DNA of 64,000 nt from Prevotella sp. (GCA_017475005.1 JAFVGI010000024.1:1-64000), one strand, 5' to 3'. Numbered from the stretch's first letter, positions 53,226 through 62,778 are shown. Notes: a model not told the origin generated them from the letters alone. Program-made: numbers and translations.

Positions 53226-54152
53226 TTAGAGAATACGACCTACCAGACGGAAGTTCAGCACTGGATAGACAGAGAATTTGGCAACATTCTTGAGCACTTT
53301 ACCTACATCGCCGCCAGCCCTGTCGGCATCAATCTTTTCGTCCTGATACGTTCCTGTTGCCTTGTTATATGTAGGAATATATACATCTGGCTTACCCCAG
53401 AACTGTACACCAAGGTCGAACTGGCAACCAATGCGCTTCTTTGGAACTGCGCGACCGAAGCCGATACCCAGATATGGACGGAAACCATTTACCTTAGCAT
53501 ATGCATTCAGATTTCCATTCTGCGCCGGATTAGGAGTTACAAAATATTCGCCCATATCTGCACCAATCATTGTCAAGCCATACTGATCAATAACACTCCG
53601 TACGTTAGGGTCTGATGACAGATAAGCTTCATTGTATGTATTGATTGGCTGCAAGAAGCCGTCCTCCCTGTTATACAAAGAAATAATTTCAGATGAGCCG
53701 AAATATGCACCCACTGTAGCATGGAAGCTGTGAGCAGCGCCAAATGGATAAACGTCAACAAGGAAGTGCCATGTAGTATTTGACCACTTTCCCTGAACAG
53801 CCATCTCGTTTGGAAGATTTCCACCAGGGTATCTGCTCAAATCAACAGTTTCCATACCAGCAGCACTCAATTTTGCATTCAATTCGTTGATTTCGCCAGT
53901 CAATTGAGAGAGTCGCTTATTATTTCCCTCTGTCTTCAGGTCTATGTCCTTATTTACCTTGATTTTTGGGAAGATATCCACACCGAAGCGGACACCGAAG
54001 TAGTTGTGAATAGTTGTCGAAGCGTCAATAACGATACCTGTAGTACCTACACCAACACCTACAGCGACATTCTTAGGAACCCATGTTGCTTCCTGGGCAG
54101 ACACAGTCTGCATGCCAGCAGACATCAAACAAGCAATAAAAAAAAATTTCAT
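53226..54152 (-). CDS. Outer-membrane beta-barrel-like protein
   Basis: 308 aa with a Sec signal peptide (cut near residue 19, VSAQ). Alternating hydrophobic strands with glycine and aromatic ends (VAVGVGVGTTGIVIDASTTI, FGVRFGVDIFPKI, FRPYLGIGFGRAVP, CQFDLGVQFWGKPDVYI) and a terminal NFRLVGRIL suit a small outer-membrane barrel. A short coiled segment (GNNKRLSQLTGEINELNAKL) lies in the first half. No family recognised. It stands alone, with its own promoter and terminator. Confidence 0.7.
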   Translation of the reverse strand: MKFFFIACLMSAGMQTVSAQEATWVPKNVAVGVGVGTTGIVIDASTTIHNYFGVRFGVDIFPKIKVNKDIDLKTEGNNKRLSQLTGEINELNAKLSAAGMETVDLSRYPGGNLPNEMAVQGKWSNTTWHFLVDVYPFGAAHSFHATVGAYFGSSEIISLYNREDGFLQPINTYNEAYLSSDPNVRSVIDQYGLTMIGADMGEYFVTPNPAQNGNLNAYAKVNGFRPYLGIGFGRAVPKKRIGCQFDLGVQFWGKPDVYIPTYNKATGTYQDEKIDADRAGGDVGKVLKNVAKFSVYPVLNFRLVGRIL

Positions 54153-54190
54153 AATTCAAGGTAATTAAATTAATAAAAGTAATTCGCTTG

Positions 54191-54222
54191 CAAATATAAG
54201 GAAATATATCTTATATTCCAAA
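54191..54222 (-). promoter_or_regulatory. Promoter of the outer-membrane protein gene
   Basis: TTTG (54219-54222), 20 bases, TATATTTG (54191-54198) on the minus strand; ATG 38 bases further on. Confidence 0.7.
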
Positions 54223-54258
54223 TTTTTTGTATAAAAACTATATAAAAAACTTAATTTT

Positions 54259-54292
54259 CGCAGAAAAACAGCCTAAATGCTGTTTCCCTGCG
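54259..54292 (-). terminator. Intrinsic terminator after the DUF362 gene
   Basis: On the minus strand CGCAG and AAACAGC pair with GCTGTTT and CTGCG around a 6-base loop; an AAAATTAAG spacer and a six-base T-run (54244-54249) follow. The T-run is a little distant. Confidence 0.6.
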
Positions 54293-54298
54293 TATTAT

Positions 54299-55261
54299 TT
54301 ACTGCAATTCTGTGATAACATACTTGGTACTGCCAAGACCTATTTTTTCGCTCCACTCCAGGATGTGCGTTCCATGCAATTTCTCTATGCGATCCAACAA
54401 AGGTTTTGTGTTGTTATGCTCATCATTATGAATCTTTGTAACGATGTCATAACATGCCTGATCCAACGCAACAGGATCAAGACTTGCAAGGATTCCATAG
54501 TCAACAATCAGTGGCTCTGCAGGATGGCTGTCGCAGTCACAATCAATAGACATATTATTCATAACAGCAATATAAATTATACGAGTCTCACCATTTGTTG
54601 ATTTAGCAACAAAGTAGTCATGTACTGCCTGAGCTGCTGCTGCCATTGACTCTAAGAAAGCATCCTGTGGTTGGGTATGACTCCAACATTCTGGGGTCTT
54701 TTCAGTTATACCATGAGAATGGATATATGCCTTTCCAGCAGTAGAAGCAACACCAATAGAAGCATTCTTCAGAACACCTCCAAAGCCTCCCATCTGGTGA
54801 CCTTTATAGTGAGCAAGATTTATCATAAAGTCATAGTTCTTCACATTCTCACCCACGATATCATACTTCAGCCACGTTGTGTCCCTTACAGGAATCTTTA
54901 TCTCGCCAAATTCATCCATGATATCCACTTTCGCAATATCAAGGAATCCATGAGCCTTGATGGTTTCCCAATGCTTTGCCTTATCTTGACGAGAACCGCC
55001 ATAAGCAGTACAGCATTCTACAATAGTACCGTCAACCTTCTTCACCAGTTTCTCTATCAAGGCTGGCTTCAGATAGTTATTACCGCCCATTTCTCCTGTA
55101 GATATCTTTACAGCTACCTTTCCTACAGGCTTCACGCCGAGAGCCTCATAAACCTTTACCAAACCTTCTGGAGTAATATCTTTAGTCAGATATACTTTAC
55201 TCTCTGCATTGCACATTATTGTGCTAAATGCAACAACAATAAGGACAAATAGTCGATTCAT
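54299..55261 (-). CDS. Exported DUF362-family protein
   Basis: 320 aa with a signal peptide (MNRLFVLIVVAFSTIMCNAE). The DUF362 pattern is clear: GKVAVKISTGEMGGNNYLKP, GGSRQDKAKHWETIKAHGF, FMINLAHYKGHQMGGFGGVL and SLDPVALDQACYDIV. Many relatives carry a C-terminal ferredoxin, absent here. The family is of unknown function. It follows the TonB receptor by 25 bases in one operon, suggesting a role linked to uptake of the receptor's ligand. Confidence 0.8.
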   Translation of the reverse strand: MNRLFVLIVVAFSTIMCNAESKVYLTKDITPEGLVKVYEALGVKPVGKVAVKISTGEMGGNNYLKPALIEKLVKKVDGTIVECCTAYGGSRQDKAKHWETIKAHGFLDIAKVDIMDEFGEIKIPVRDTTWLKYDIVGENVKNYDFMINLAHYKGHQMGGFGGVLKNASIGVASTAGKAYIHSHGITEKTPECWSHTQPQDAFLESMAAAAQAVHDYFVAKSTNGETRIIYIAVMNNMSIDCDCDSHPAEPLIVDYGILASLDPVALDQACYDIVTKIHNDEHNNTKPLLDRIEKLHGTHILEWSEKIGLGSTKYVITELQ

Positions 55262-55286
55262 AACTATTCTATTTATTCAATAAATA

Positions 55287-57182
55287 TTACAATTTCACCT
55301 TTACGCCTGCCATGAATGTTGCTCTTGGCATAACATAACCATCATATAACTCATATTTGCAAGCAAAAAGGTTGTCTCCCTTTGCCCACAAAGTAATGTT
55401 CTTCATCAGTTCATAGTCAACAGTTACATTCAAGAGTGTTGCCTCTTTATAACTGTTACCAGCCTTGGCATCTACAGCTGTACACAGATGAGACAATTGC
55501 TGCAAACCTGCTACAACGCCCCATTTTCCATAGTGCATACGAGTTCCAAGGTATCCCTTATAGCGAGGAACACCAGCAATTGGGTTATGCATATAAACAT
55601 ACGAATGGTTTGTCATTACTGTCCAATGAGGTGTAATATTCCATGATGCGTCAGCCTCGATACCCTTGTTGATAAATCCACCTGTATTGACGTTCCTGCT
55701 ACCTTTGCCAGTCTGTATCGTCTGTATCATATTCTTACCATCAATGAAGAATGCTGTCAATCCGTATGACAAGTCCTTCAAACTGTGATGCCAGGATATC
55801 TCATAGTTCATCATGTTTTCTGCCTTCAGAGAGTCGCTGTTCGCTGTTCCATAGAGATACATCTCTCGTGTTGTAGGATTGCGGAATCCCTTGCTTACGA
55901 GAGCCTTTATCTGTCCGTTTTCTATTGGACGATATACGATACCACCTTGTGGAATCCATTGTGTTCCTGCCTGTGAGTGGTTGTCTACACGCAAACCGGC
56001 ATCAAGGCTCCAGCGTTCACCCAGATTCTGATGATACTGAACATAACCAGCTATCTCATTATCATGTACATGACAACTCTGCATGAGACGTTTTGGTGTA
56101 ACGACTTTCTCATCTGTCTGCTTGTCTGTGTACCAAGCCTTACCATAGATGTGCTGATAATCCACACCAAGTGTCCAGCTTGCGCCTTCCCAGGCTCTTA
56201 TTGTCTCATACCAAGATACTCCTGCAAGAGCATCCCTGCTGCGGAACAAATCAGTCTTTGGCTTTTCGCCATTTGCTTGATATCCGTCATCTATCTTATG
56301 GATACCAAAGTTGTCATAGACGCTGATTGCACCCTTTACTCTGTCAAAATTATTCTCGAGCACCACATTTGCAGTCATACGGGTTATCCATTGGTCATTG
56401 CTTAACATTGGTTCAGTAACTTTACCTGGATTGCTCGCATTGAAATGGGTCACAGAACCATCTCCTGTCAGTTTCCAATGTTCAGAGAAGTCATATCCGA
56501 GTTTCAAGAAGCCTCCATACTGCTCAAACCCCATATTTGGCCTGTGGTTGTCGGAACGTGAATACTGTCCTCCAATAGAACTGAAGAACTTTCCCTTACG
56601 CAATCTGTTCATTGCTTCCGTCTGGATAGTTCCATAACTTCCTGCTCCAACACCTATCGTTGTTTGCGTGCCATCGCGAAGTGTTGAAGGGTCATCGGTA
56701 ACAATATTAATGACGCCTCCCATTGCATTGCTTCCATACAATACAGAAGCAGGGCCACGAAGTACCTCTACTCTTTCAGCCATAATGCTGTAATAACTGT
56801 CGGCAATGCTGTGACCATATACGCCATTGTACTGTGGGTGTCCATCAATAAGAACCATCATCTGTCCTGCTCCACTTGACAAACCACGCAACGTCATGCC
56901 GCCAGCAGCACCAGTACTTACTCCATAGCCCAAGATACCTCGAGAGGTTACCATAAGACCTGGCACTTGTTCTGTCAATGTGGGCAAGATATTCTGCCTA
57001 TAATTTTCATTAAGTACTTCTTTACTGATTGTAGTAACAGTAAATGGCAACTGTCTGATATCAGTAGCACTACGAACTCCTGTAACTGTAATGTTTTCAA
57101 GAGATACGCTATCAACTGGCTCTGCAGCGTTTACTGCACAACTACAAACCGCAAGGGCTATAATCAAGATTTTCTTTTTCAT
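55287..57182 (-). CDS. TonB-dependent outer-membrane receptor
   Basis: 631 aa. Signal peptide, then a plug domain (about 27-160: ITVTGVRSATDIRQLPFTVT, VLRGPASVLYGSNAMGGVIN) and a 22-strand barrel ending in FMAGVKVKL. It lacks the N-terminal carboxypeptidase-like extension of SusC proteins, and no SusD gene is adjacent, so it resembles BtuB- or siderophore-type receptors. The ligand cannot be told. Co-transcribed with the DUF362 gene. A hyphenated palindrome overlaps its -7 box. Confidence 0.88.
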   Translation of the reverse strand: MKKKILIIALAVCSCAVNAAEPVDSVSLENITVTGVRSATDIRQLPFTVTTISKEVLNENYRQNILPTLTEQVPGLMVTSRGILGYGVSTGAAGGMTLRGLSSGAGQMMVLIDGHPQYNGVYGHSIADSYYSIMAERVEVLRGPASVLYGSNAMGGVINIVTDDPSTLRDGTQTTIGVGAGSYGTIQTEAMNRLRKGKFFSSIGGQYSRSDNHRPNMGFEQYGGFLKLGYDFSEHWKLTGDGSVTHFNASNPGKVTEPMLSNDQWITRMTANVVLENNFDRVKGAISVYDNFGIHKIDDGYQANGEKPKTDLFRSRDALAGVSWYETIRAWEGASWTLGVDYQHIYGKAWYTDKQTDEKVVTPKRLMQSCHVHDNEIAGYVQYHQNLGERWSLDAGLRVDNHSQAGTQWIPQGGIVYRPIENGQIKALVSKGFRNPTTREMYLYGTANSDSLKAENMMNYEISWHHSLKDLSYGLTAFFIDGKNMIQTIQTGKGSRNVNTGGFINKGIEADASWNITPHWTVMTNHSYVYMHNPIAGVPRYKGYLGTRMHYGKWGVVAGLQQLSHLCTAVDAKAGNSYKEATLLNVTVDYELMKNITLWAKGDNLFACKYELYDGYVMPRATFMAGVKVKL

Positions 57183-57217
57183 TCTAAATAGTATTATAAT
57201 TATAATTCATTTGTTAC

Positions 57218-57244
57218 TTTGCACGAATTTCGAGTGCAAAGGTA
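57218..57244 (-). promoter_or_regulatory. Promoter and operator-like palindrome of the TonB receptor gene
   Basis: TACCTTTG lies at 57237-57244 on the minus strand. TTTGCAC (57218-57224) and GTGCAAA (57234-57240) form an inverted repeat around GAATTTCGA, running from the -7 box over the expected start site. This is a likely repressor site or leader hairpin. Confidence 0.55.
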
Positions 57245-57283
57245 TAAAAAAATATTGAAATACAATCACTTTTAATAAAAAAT

Positions 57284-57311
57284 CTCCCCCCAGACATCAC
57301 GTCGGAGGGAG
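57284..57311 (-). terminator. Intrinsic terminator of the rnf operon
   Basis: On the minus strand CTCCCTCC-GAC, a 5-base loop, GTC-TGGGGGGAG, then ATTTTTTATT. Strong GC-rich stem 95 bases beyond the rnfA stop. Confidence 0.8.
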
Positions 57312-57405
57312 ACAACAACACAAACACAAATAATCCGTGCTCTGATGCTATTGAGACACGGATCGTATCTCTAAACTAATGTTCTATAGTCATTATATCC
57401 ATCCG

Positions 57406-58008
57406 TTATTCAATTCCAAATATTGGTTTCAAACCACCATCAACACCACTGAATCCCATGAAGGCAAGAGCCAGGATGCCAGCAGTAACGAGTGTTATCG
57501 CCATACCACGCATTCCCTTTGGGATGTCTGCCATAGCGAGATGTTCGCGTAAACCTGCAAATATTACAAGTGCCAAGCCGAAGCCTATAGCTGATGCAAG
57601 AGCATATACAAGGCTTTCGAGCAATGTATAATCACGCTGTATTACAAGGATTGCTACACCAAGTATGGCACAGTTTGTGGTAATGAGAGGAAGGAATACT
57701 CCCAAAGACTGATATAAAGCAGGAGACACCTTCTTCAGTATTATTTCCACCAATTGCACCAAAGAGGCTATGACAAGTATAAACGATAGTGTCTGCAGAT
57801 AGCCCAAGTCCATTGGATTGAGGACATATATCTGCAACAGATATGTTACAACAGTTGCCAAAGTCATCACGAAAGCTACAGCAGCGCTCATGCCGAGAGC
57901 AGTATTCACCCTCTGTGACACTCCCAAGAACGGACAGATGCCAAGGAACTGACTCAGTACGATATTATTTACGAATATCGCCGTTATGCATATTAGTATA
58001 TATTCCAT
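57406..58008 (-). CDS. rnfA: Rnf complex subunit RnfA
   Basis: 200 aa, six membrane helices. Starts NNIVLSQFLGICPFLGVS, the conserved half-channel motif shared with RnfE, in opposite membrane orientation; the two halves hold a 2Fe-2S cluster between them. Last gene of rnfBCDGEA, 19 bases after rnfE. The complex couples ferredoxin and NAD redox to ion pumping. Confidence 0.95.
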   Translation of the reverse strand: MEYILICITAIFVNNIVLSQFLGICPFLGVSQRVNTALGMSAAVAFVMTLATVVTYLLQIYVLNPMDLGYLQTLSFILVIASLVQLVEIILKKVSPALYQSLGVFLPLITTNCAILGVAILVIQRDYTLLESLVYALASAIGFGLALVIFAGLREHLAMADIPKGMRGMAITLVTAGILALAFMGFSGVDGGLKPIFGIE

Positions 58009-58027
58009 TTTCTAAGAGTTTTGAGGG

Positions 58028-58612
58028 TTAGTCTTTTGTGAAACGATTCTTTATGGCAATCAGGAATCCCAGCGTCATAAATGCTCCTGGAGGGAGTATG
58101 AACATGAGCATACCATATTCCTCTGATATCAGACGAACATCAAATACAGTACCATTACCCAGCAGTTCCCTGCATATTCCAAGGAGTGTGAGAGCTAATG
58201 TGAAACCGAGTCCTATACCGACTCCGTCACATATTGATGCCACTGCATTATTCTTTGAAGCAAAAGCCTCAGCACGTCCGAGGATGATACAATTTACAAC
58301 AATGAGAGGTATAAACAATCCCAATGACTTGTTTACATCAGGCAGATAGGCAGCCAAGCACATCTGAACTATTGTCACCAATGTAGCGATGACAACGATA
58401 TATACTGGGATATGCACCATATCAGGCACATAGTTTCTGATACTTGATATAACAAGGTTAGAGAAAATTAGCACCACCATTGTGGCAAGTCCCATCATCA
58501 TACCATTCATCGCACTTGTGGTTGTGGCCAGTGTAGGACACATACCCAACAACAGGACGAACGTTGGATTCTCCTTTATTATACCATTAAGAATTATTTT
58601 TGCGTTACTCAT
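58028..58612 (-). CDS. rnfE: Rnf complex subunit RnfE
   Basis: 194 aa, six membrane helices, homologous to RnfA. Motif NPTFVLLLGMCPTLATTTSA near the start carries the cysteine for the inter-subunit 2Fe-2S cluster, and GRAEAFASKNNAVAS is family-typical. Overlaps rnfG by 4 bases. Confidence 0.95.
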   Translation of the reverse strand: MSNAKIILNGIIKENPTFVLLLGMCPTLATTTSAMNGMMMGLATMVVLIFSNLVISSIRNYVPDMVHIPVYIVVIATLVTIVQMCLAAYLPDVNKSLGLFIPLIVVNCIILGRAEAFASKNNAVASICDGVGIGLGFTLALTLLGICRELLGNGTVFDVRLISEEYGMLMFILPPGAFMTLGFLIAIKNRFTKD

Positions 58613-59229
58613 TTCTTACCTCCTTTCTCTACTTGTTCTGTAGCTCCAGTTTTGGCATCATCCTTATCTCCGCGATATGCCGACCAAGCTTGTGTTACGG
58701 CTCTCAGGAATGCACGTGAGGTGATAGTAGAAGCAGTTATTGCATTAACCTCACCACCATCTTGTGTCACCATGAGATTATTCTTCCATGCATTCAATCC
58801 CACGATATCACCAGGAGCCTCATCAAGAAACCATTCAACAGCCTTTGCTCCAAGTCCCGGAGTTTCTGCACTTTCCAGGATAGTGTATCCAAGAATATCT
58901 CCTTCCTGATTAAATCCTACCAACACCTTCAAATTTCCACCAAAGGCATTAGGGTCTGTGCTTTCTATGGCAACTCCCTTGTTGGTATTGTGTACTACAA
59001 AGGAGAGTTTCTTTCCGTTAAACTCTTTTTCAACTATAGTGTCGCTCTCTACCACAACGCTGTCACTCTTCATGACATGCTTAATACCATCCTGAAGGGC
59101 TTTTGCAGCTTGCGCTGCCACAGGTCCTGATGTCACCTTATTAAATATTGCCAGCAGAAAAGCACACACGAAGGCAACACCAACGAGGACACCGACCATA
59201 TTCTGAAGATTTGATTTCAGCTTTTCCAT
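58609..59229 (-). CDS. rnfG: Rnf complex subunit RnfG (FMN-binding)
   Basis: 206 aa. One N-terminal membrane anchor and a periplasmic FMN-binding domain. ESAETPGLGAKA and the flavinylation-type motif NAITASTITS, in which a threonine carries covalent FMN, are visible. Acceptor of electrons on the outer face of the membrane. The tail is lysine- and glutamate-rich (GATEQVEKGGKK). Confidence 0.94.
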   Translation of the reverse strand: MEKLKSNLQNMVGVLVGVAFVCAFLLAIFNKVTSGPVAAQAAKALQDGIKHVMKSDSVVVESDTIVEKEFNGKKLSFVVHNTNKGVAIESTDPNAFGGNLKVLVGFNQEGDILGYTILESAETPGLGAKAVEWFLDEAPGDIVGLNAWKNNLMVTQDGGEVNAITASTITSRAFLRAVTQAWSAYRGDKDDAKTGATEQVEKGGKK

Positions 59230-59243
59230 GTTAATGTCCTCCT

Positions 59244-60251
59244 TTATTTGGCAGCCTTTGGCACTTCGCCAAAGCGTTTTGGTTTCACATAATAATTAAT
59301 CAGCGGAGTGAATGCATTCATAATGAGTATTGCGAATGACATTCCTTCCGGATATGCTCCCCAGTTACGAATGATAACTGTCAGCAGGCCAATGCACACA
59401 CCGTATATCAACTGACCCTTTGCACACATAGGAGATGTGACATAGTCTGTTGCCATAAAGATAGCGCCCAGCATCAAGCCACCTGACAGGATAACCTGCA
59501 CAGGATTTGCATATACCGGATTAGACAGGTGCAGCAAGCCAGAGAAGCAGAACACCGTCGCAATGATGCTGATAGGGATGTGCCATGTGATTATCTTCTT
59601 ACACAGCATATATATCAATCCCAACAAGAGTGCTACTGCACATATTTCACCGATTGTTCCAGCACCCATATTGTTGGTTTGTGTTACTCCCAAGAACATA
59701 TCAAGAGATGAGGGGAGTTTTTCCAACAATGTCGGATCACCATTCTTTATTGCCATCTGCATCAGATACAAAGGTGTTGCTCCTGTTTTTGCATCTGTAT
59801 AAGCCATCAACTGGTTTCCTACTGGCCATGATGTCATTGCCACAGGGAAGCTGACGAGCAGGAAGCATCGACCAACAAGGGCAGGATTGAATGGATTTTG
59901 CCCCAATCCTCCAAAGGTCATCTTACCAACACCAATAGCTACTAAGGCACCAATGACAATCATCCATATCGGGAAATTACTTGGCAGATTCATACCCAAA
60001 AGCAGTCCCGTCACTATAGCAGAGCCATCAGAGATTGTGGGAGTACGCTGCAGCATGAATTTGCTTATCAACCACTCAAAAAATACACATGCTATCACAC
60101 TGGCAGCACATACAATCAGCGATCCTAATCCGAAGAAATAGAACGATGCCAATAGCGCAGGAACAAGCGCAATGATGACACCATACATATTCTTCTCAAC
60201 AGAATCTGTGCCATGAGCATGTGGTGATAATGATACTATTATTTGTGACAT
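59244..60251 (-). CDS. rnfD: Rnf complex subunit RnfD
   Basis: 335 aa, about ten membrane helices. KTGATPLYLMQ is the covalent-FMN site equivalent to the NqrB motif, and TFGGLGQNPFNPALVGRCFL is the family core. Forms the ion-translocating channel with RnfG, A and E. Lies 32 bases after rnfC. Confidence 0.95.
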   Translation of the reverse strand: MSQIIVSLSPHAHGTDSVEKNMYGVIIALVPALLASFYFFGLGSLIVCAASVIACVFFEWLISKFMLQRTPTISDGSAIVTGLLLGMNLPSNFPIWMIVIGALVAIGVGKMTFGGLGQNPFNPALVGRCFLLVSFPVAMTSWPVGNQLMAYTDAKTGATPLYLMQMAIKNGDPTLLEKLPSSLDMFLGVTQTNNMGAGTIGEICAVALLLGLIYMLCKKIITWHIPISIIATVFCFSGLLHLSNPVYANPVQVILSGGLMLGAIFMATDYVTSPMCAKGQLIYGVCIGLLTVIIRNWGAYPEGMSFAILIMNAFTPLINYYVKPKRFGEVPKAAK

Positions 60252-60283
60252 CCGTCAAAATATATTTTCGTTGTTAATTCTTT

Positions 60284-61636
60284 TTATTTCTTGGCAGCTC
60301 TACTGCGTATGATTCCCATAACGGTTTGTTTACCCATTCTTATATTATCCAGCAACGGACGATGTGCAGGACAAGTGAACTGACATGAGCCACATTCTAT
60401 GCAGCTTGTTATCATCTCAGCCTCCATACGTTCCCACATTTTCATTGCACTACCCTTTGCAAGCAGATAAGGTTCAAGTCCCATTGGACAAACTCCTACA
60501 CATTTCGCACATCTGATGCAAGGCCGCGGTTCTTTTCTGTGGGCATCCCTATCTGAAAGCACAGTAATTGAATTCTGTCCTTTTCCGACAGGAGTATTCA
60601 GGCTGTTAACAGCCTTACCCATCATCGGACCACCTGCAAGAATCTTGTTGTCTCCATCAGGCAATCCGCCACAGAGGTCTATCAACTGTCCGAATGGGGT
60701 TCCCATACGCACCAAGAAGTTGCCTGGCTTCTTCAATTGTTTTCCTGTAACAGTAGTATAGCGCTCGAAGAGTGGCTTATTCTTCATTACTGCCTCATAG
60801 ACAGCGACAGCAGTAGCCACATTCTGTACTATTGCTCCTACATTGATAGGAATAGCAGGAGGTGCTGGTACCTGTCTGCGGATAACGGCATCGATAAGCT
60901 GTTTCTCACCACCCTGCGGATATTTCTTTGCCAGAGGCACCACCTCTATATCCAGGTTGGTCATCAACTTCTGTATCATCAGGTCTATGGCGTGAGGCTT
61001 ATTTACCTCAATACCTATATATGCTTTATTTACGCCAACTGCCTTCATGATGAGTTTCACGCCTTCGACAACCTCGTCAGGCTTCTCCATCATCAGGCGA
61101 TAATCTGACGTGATATATGGCTCACACTCTACACCATTTATTATTACGCATTCTGCTTTCTCTGTCGGTGGAGGACACAGTTTTACGTGTGTTGGGAAGC
61201 ACGCGCCTCCCATACCAACAATACCAGCATATTTTACTTTCTCAATGATTTTCTCCGCCGTCAGCTCCGGATGATGTTCCAAGCGTTCAATCTTGTCGGA
61301 GCGGTCAATGGTTTCTTCCCATTCGTCGCCCTCGACATTGATGATGATGCAAGGCTTCTGATAGCCTGTTGCATCAACAGCATTATCCACCTTAAAGACG
61401 GTTCCTGACACAGAAGAGAAGATATTAGCGCTCACAAAGCCGCCAGCCTCAGCAATCATCGTACCCACCTTTACCTTATCGCCTTTCTGTACGATAGGTT
61501 TTGCTGGAGCGCCGATGTGCTGACTCAGAGGAAAGATAGCCTGCTGAGGTAATGGAGCAACCTGTGTTGGCTCTTCATGGGTCAACTTGTTCTCCTCGGG
61601 ATGAACACCACCTATTCTAAATGTTTTTGTATCCAA
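60284..61636 (-). CDS. rnfC: Rnf complex subunit RnfC
   Basis: 450 aa peripheral subunit on the cytoplasmic side that handles NAD(H). The N-terminal barrel-like domain (KTFRIGGVHPEENK) is followed by an NADH/FMN Rossmann-type domain (GIVGMGGACFPTHVKL), an SLBB domain and two 4Fe-4S motifs, CIRCAKCVGVCP and CIECGSCQFTCP. Shorter than proteobacterial RnfC because it lacks the long repetitive tail. Confidence 0.95.
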   Translation of the reverse strand: MDTKTFRIGGVHPEENKLTHEEPTQVAPLPQQAIFPLSQHIGAPAKPIVQKGDKVKVGTMIAEAGGFVSANIFSSVSGTVFKVDNAVDATGYQKPCIIINVEGDEWEETIDRSDKIERLEHHPELTAEKIIEKVKYAGIVGMGGACFPTHVKLCPPPTEKAECVIINGVECEPYITSDYRLMMEKPDEVVEGVKLIMKAVGVNKAYIGIEVNKPHAIDLMIQKLMTNLDIEVVPLAKKYPQGGEKQLIDAVIRRQVPAPPAIPINVGAIVQNVATAVAVYEAVMKNKPLFERYTTVTGKQLKKPGNFLVRMGTPFGQLIDLCGGLPDGDNKILAGGPMMGKAVNSLNTPVGKGQNSITVLSDRDAHRKEPRPCIRCAKCVGVCPMGLEPYLLAKGSAMKMWERMEAEMITSCIECGSCQFTCPAHRPLLDNIRMGKQTVMGIIRSRAAKK

Positions 61637-61650
61637 TTTCCTTTGTGTTT

Positions 61651-62535
61651 TTAAGCGTTAGTTATTTCCTCAGCCTTTGGCTCTTTTGGTTTCAGTGCCG
61701 GCAGCTCCCAGGTTGCGTGAATAGCATTCTTTGGACATTCGCGCACACATAGTCCACAAGCCTTACACTTTTCCATATCTATATAAGCGACATTATTCTC
61801 TATTGAGATAGCGTCAAACTTACATACCTTCTGACATTTGCCGCATGCTATGCAGCTGACCTTACATACTTTGTTTGCAACAGGGCCTTTGTCCTTATTT
61901 ACACAAGACACATAGACGCGATGTGGCTGGTCCTTTATAACACGTCCCTTGTAACGCAATTCTATAATATTACGTGGACATGCTTTCACACAAGCACCAC
62001 AAGAGGTACACAGGTCTTCATTGACAACCGGAAGTCCCAAGTCTGGATCTATTTCTATCGCCCCGAAGTTACAAGCCGATACGCAATCACCACATCCCAG
62101 ACATCCGTAGCCGCATGCTGTCTCGCCGCTGCCGACACTATTCATAGCAGCACATGAACGCAAGCCATCATACTCTGCTATACGAGGACGATGTTCCAAA
62201 CATCCGTTACATCTAACGACAGCCACCTTTGGAGCACTGTCTTCCGCTTCCATCCCAAGCAAGCCGGCTATTTTAGTCATCACCTCCTGACCACCTACAG
62301 GACACGAGAGTCCTTCTAAAGTTCCGGCATCAGCACCCTTAACGAGAGCTGCTGCAAGACCCGAGCAGCCAGGAAAGCCACAACCGCCACAGTTAGCCTG
62401 TGGCAATGCTTCTGCCACAACAGACAAGCGAGGGTCTTCTTGTACAGCAAAACGCTTTGAGCATACATATAGCACTACAGATGCTACCAATGCGATTGCT
62501 ACTAAAGCAATTACTGCAGATAAGATAAAATTCAT
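61651..62535 (-). CDS. rnfB: Rnf complex subunit RnfB (polyferredoxin)
   Basis: 294 aa. An N-terminal membrane helix, a 4Fe-4S domain with CGGCGFPGCSGLA, then several ferredoxin motifs: CGYGCLGCGDCVSAC, CTSCGACVKACP, CIACGKCQKVC and CKACGLCVRECP. It takes electrons from reduced ferredoxin and passes them into the membrane part of the complex. More clusters than the short enteric RnfB. Confidence 0.95.
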   Translation of the reverse strand: MNFILSAVIALVAIALVASVVLYVCSKRFAVQEDPRLSVVAEALPQANCGGCGFPGCSGLAAALVKGADAGTLEGLSCPVGGQEVMTKIAGLLGMEAEDSAPKVAVVRCNGCLEHRPRIAEYDGLRSCAAMNSVGSGETACGYGCLGCGDCVSACNFGAIEIDPDLGLPVVNEDLCTSCGACVKACPRNIIELRYKGRVIKDQPHRVYVSCVNKDKGPVANKVCKVSCIACGKCQKVCKFDAISIENNVAYIDMEKCKACGLCVRECPKNAIHATWELPALKPKEPKAEEITNA

Positions 62536-62559
62536 TTTATAGTAGTTATTTTAAAGGCT

Positions 62560-62757
62560 TTAGAACATAAGATTTATCAGGTACGAAACTCCCACCATCA
62601 ATGTCACAGCTATTAGCAGAGCACAAGGCAGAAGTAATTTTCCCCATACAGATGTTGTCCCATTATCAACAGTCTCGCAAACACTACCACACTGTTCATA
62701 CAGTTGGCAACCTATACAAGACTCTAAGTTTTTGTTGTTCATGTTGTTCAAGGACAT
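62560..62757 (-). CDS. Small cysteine-rich membrane protein heading the rnf operon
   Basis: 65 aa from the ATG at 62757; an earlier ATG at 62790 lies upstream of the predicted transcript start. A cysteine cluster SCIGCQLYEQCGSVC (about 13-27) is followed by one C-terminal membrane helix (KLLLPCALLIAVTLMVGVSYLI). Bacteroidetes rnf operons usually start with an RseC/SoxR-reducing-type protein of about 140 aa with four cysteines and two helices. This looks like a minimal or truncated version, but the homology is uncertain. It may carry a redox site or assist cluster delivery. Confidence 0.6.
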   Translation of the reverse strand: MSLNNMNNKNLESCIGCQLYEQCGSVCETVDNGTTSVWGKLLLPCALLIAVTLMVGVSYLINLMF

Positions 62758-62778
62758 ATTTTTCTGCTTTATCGGGTG

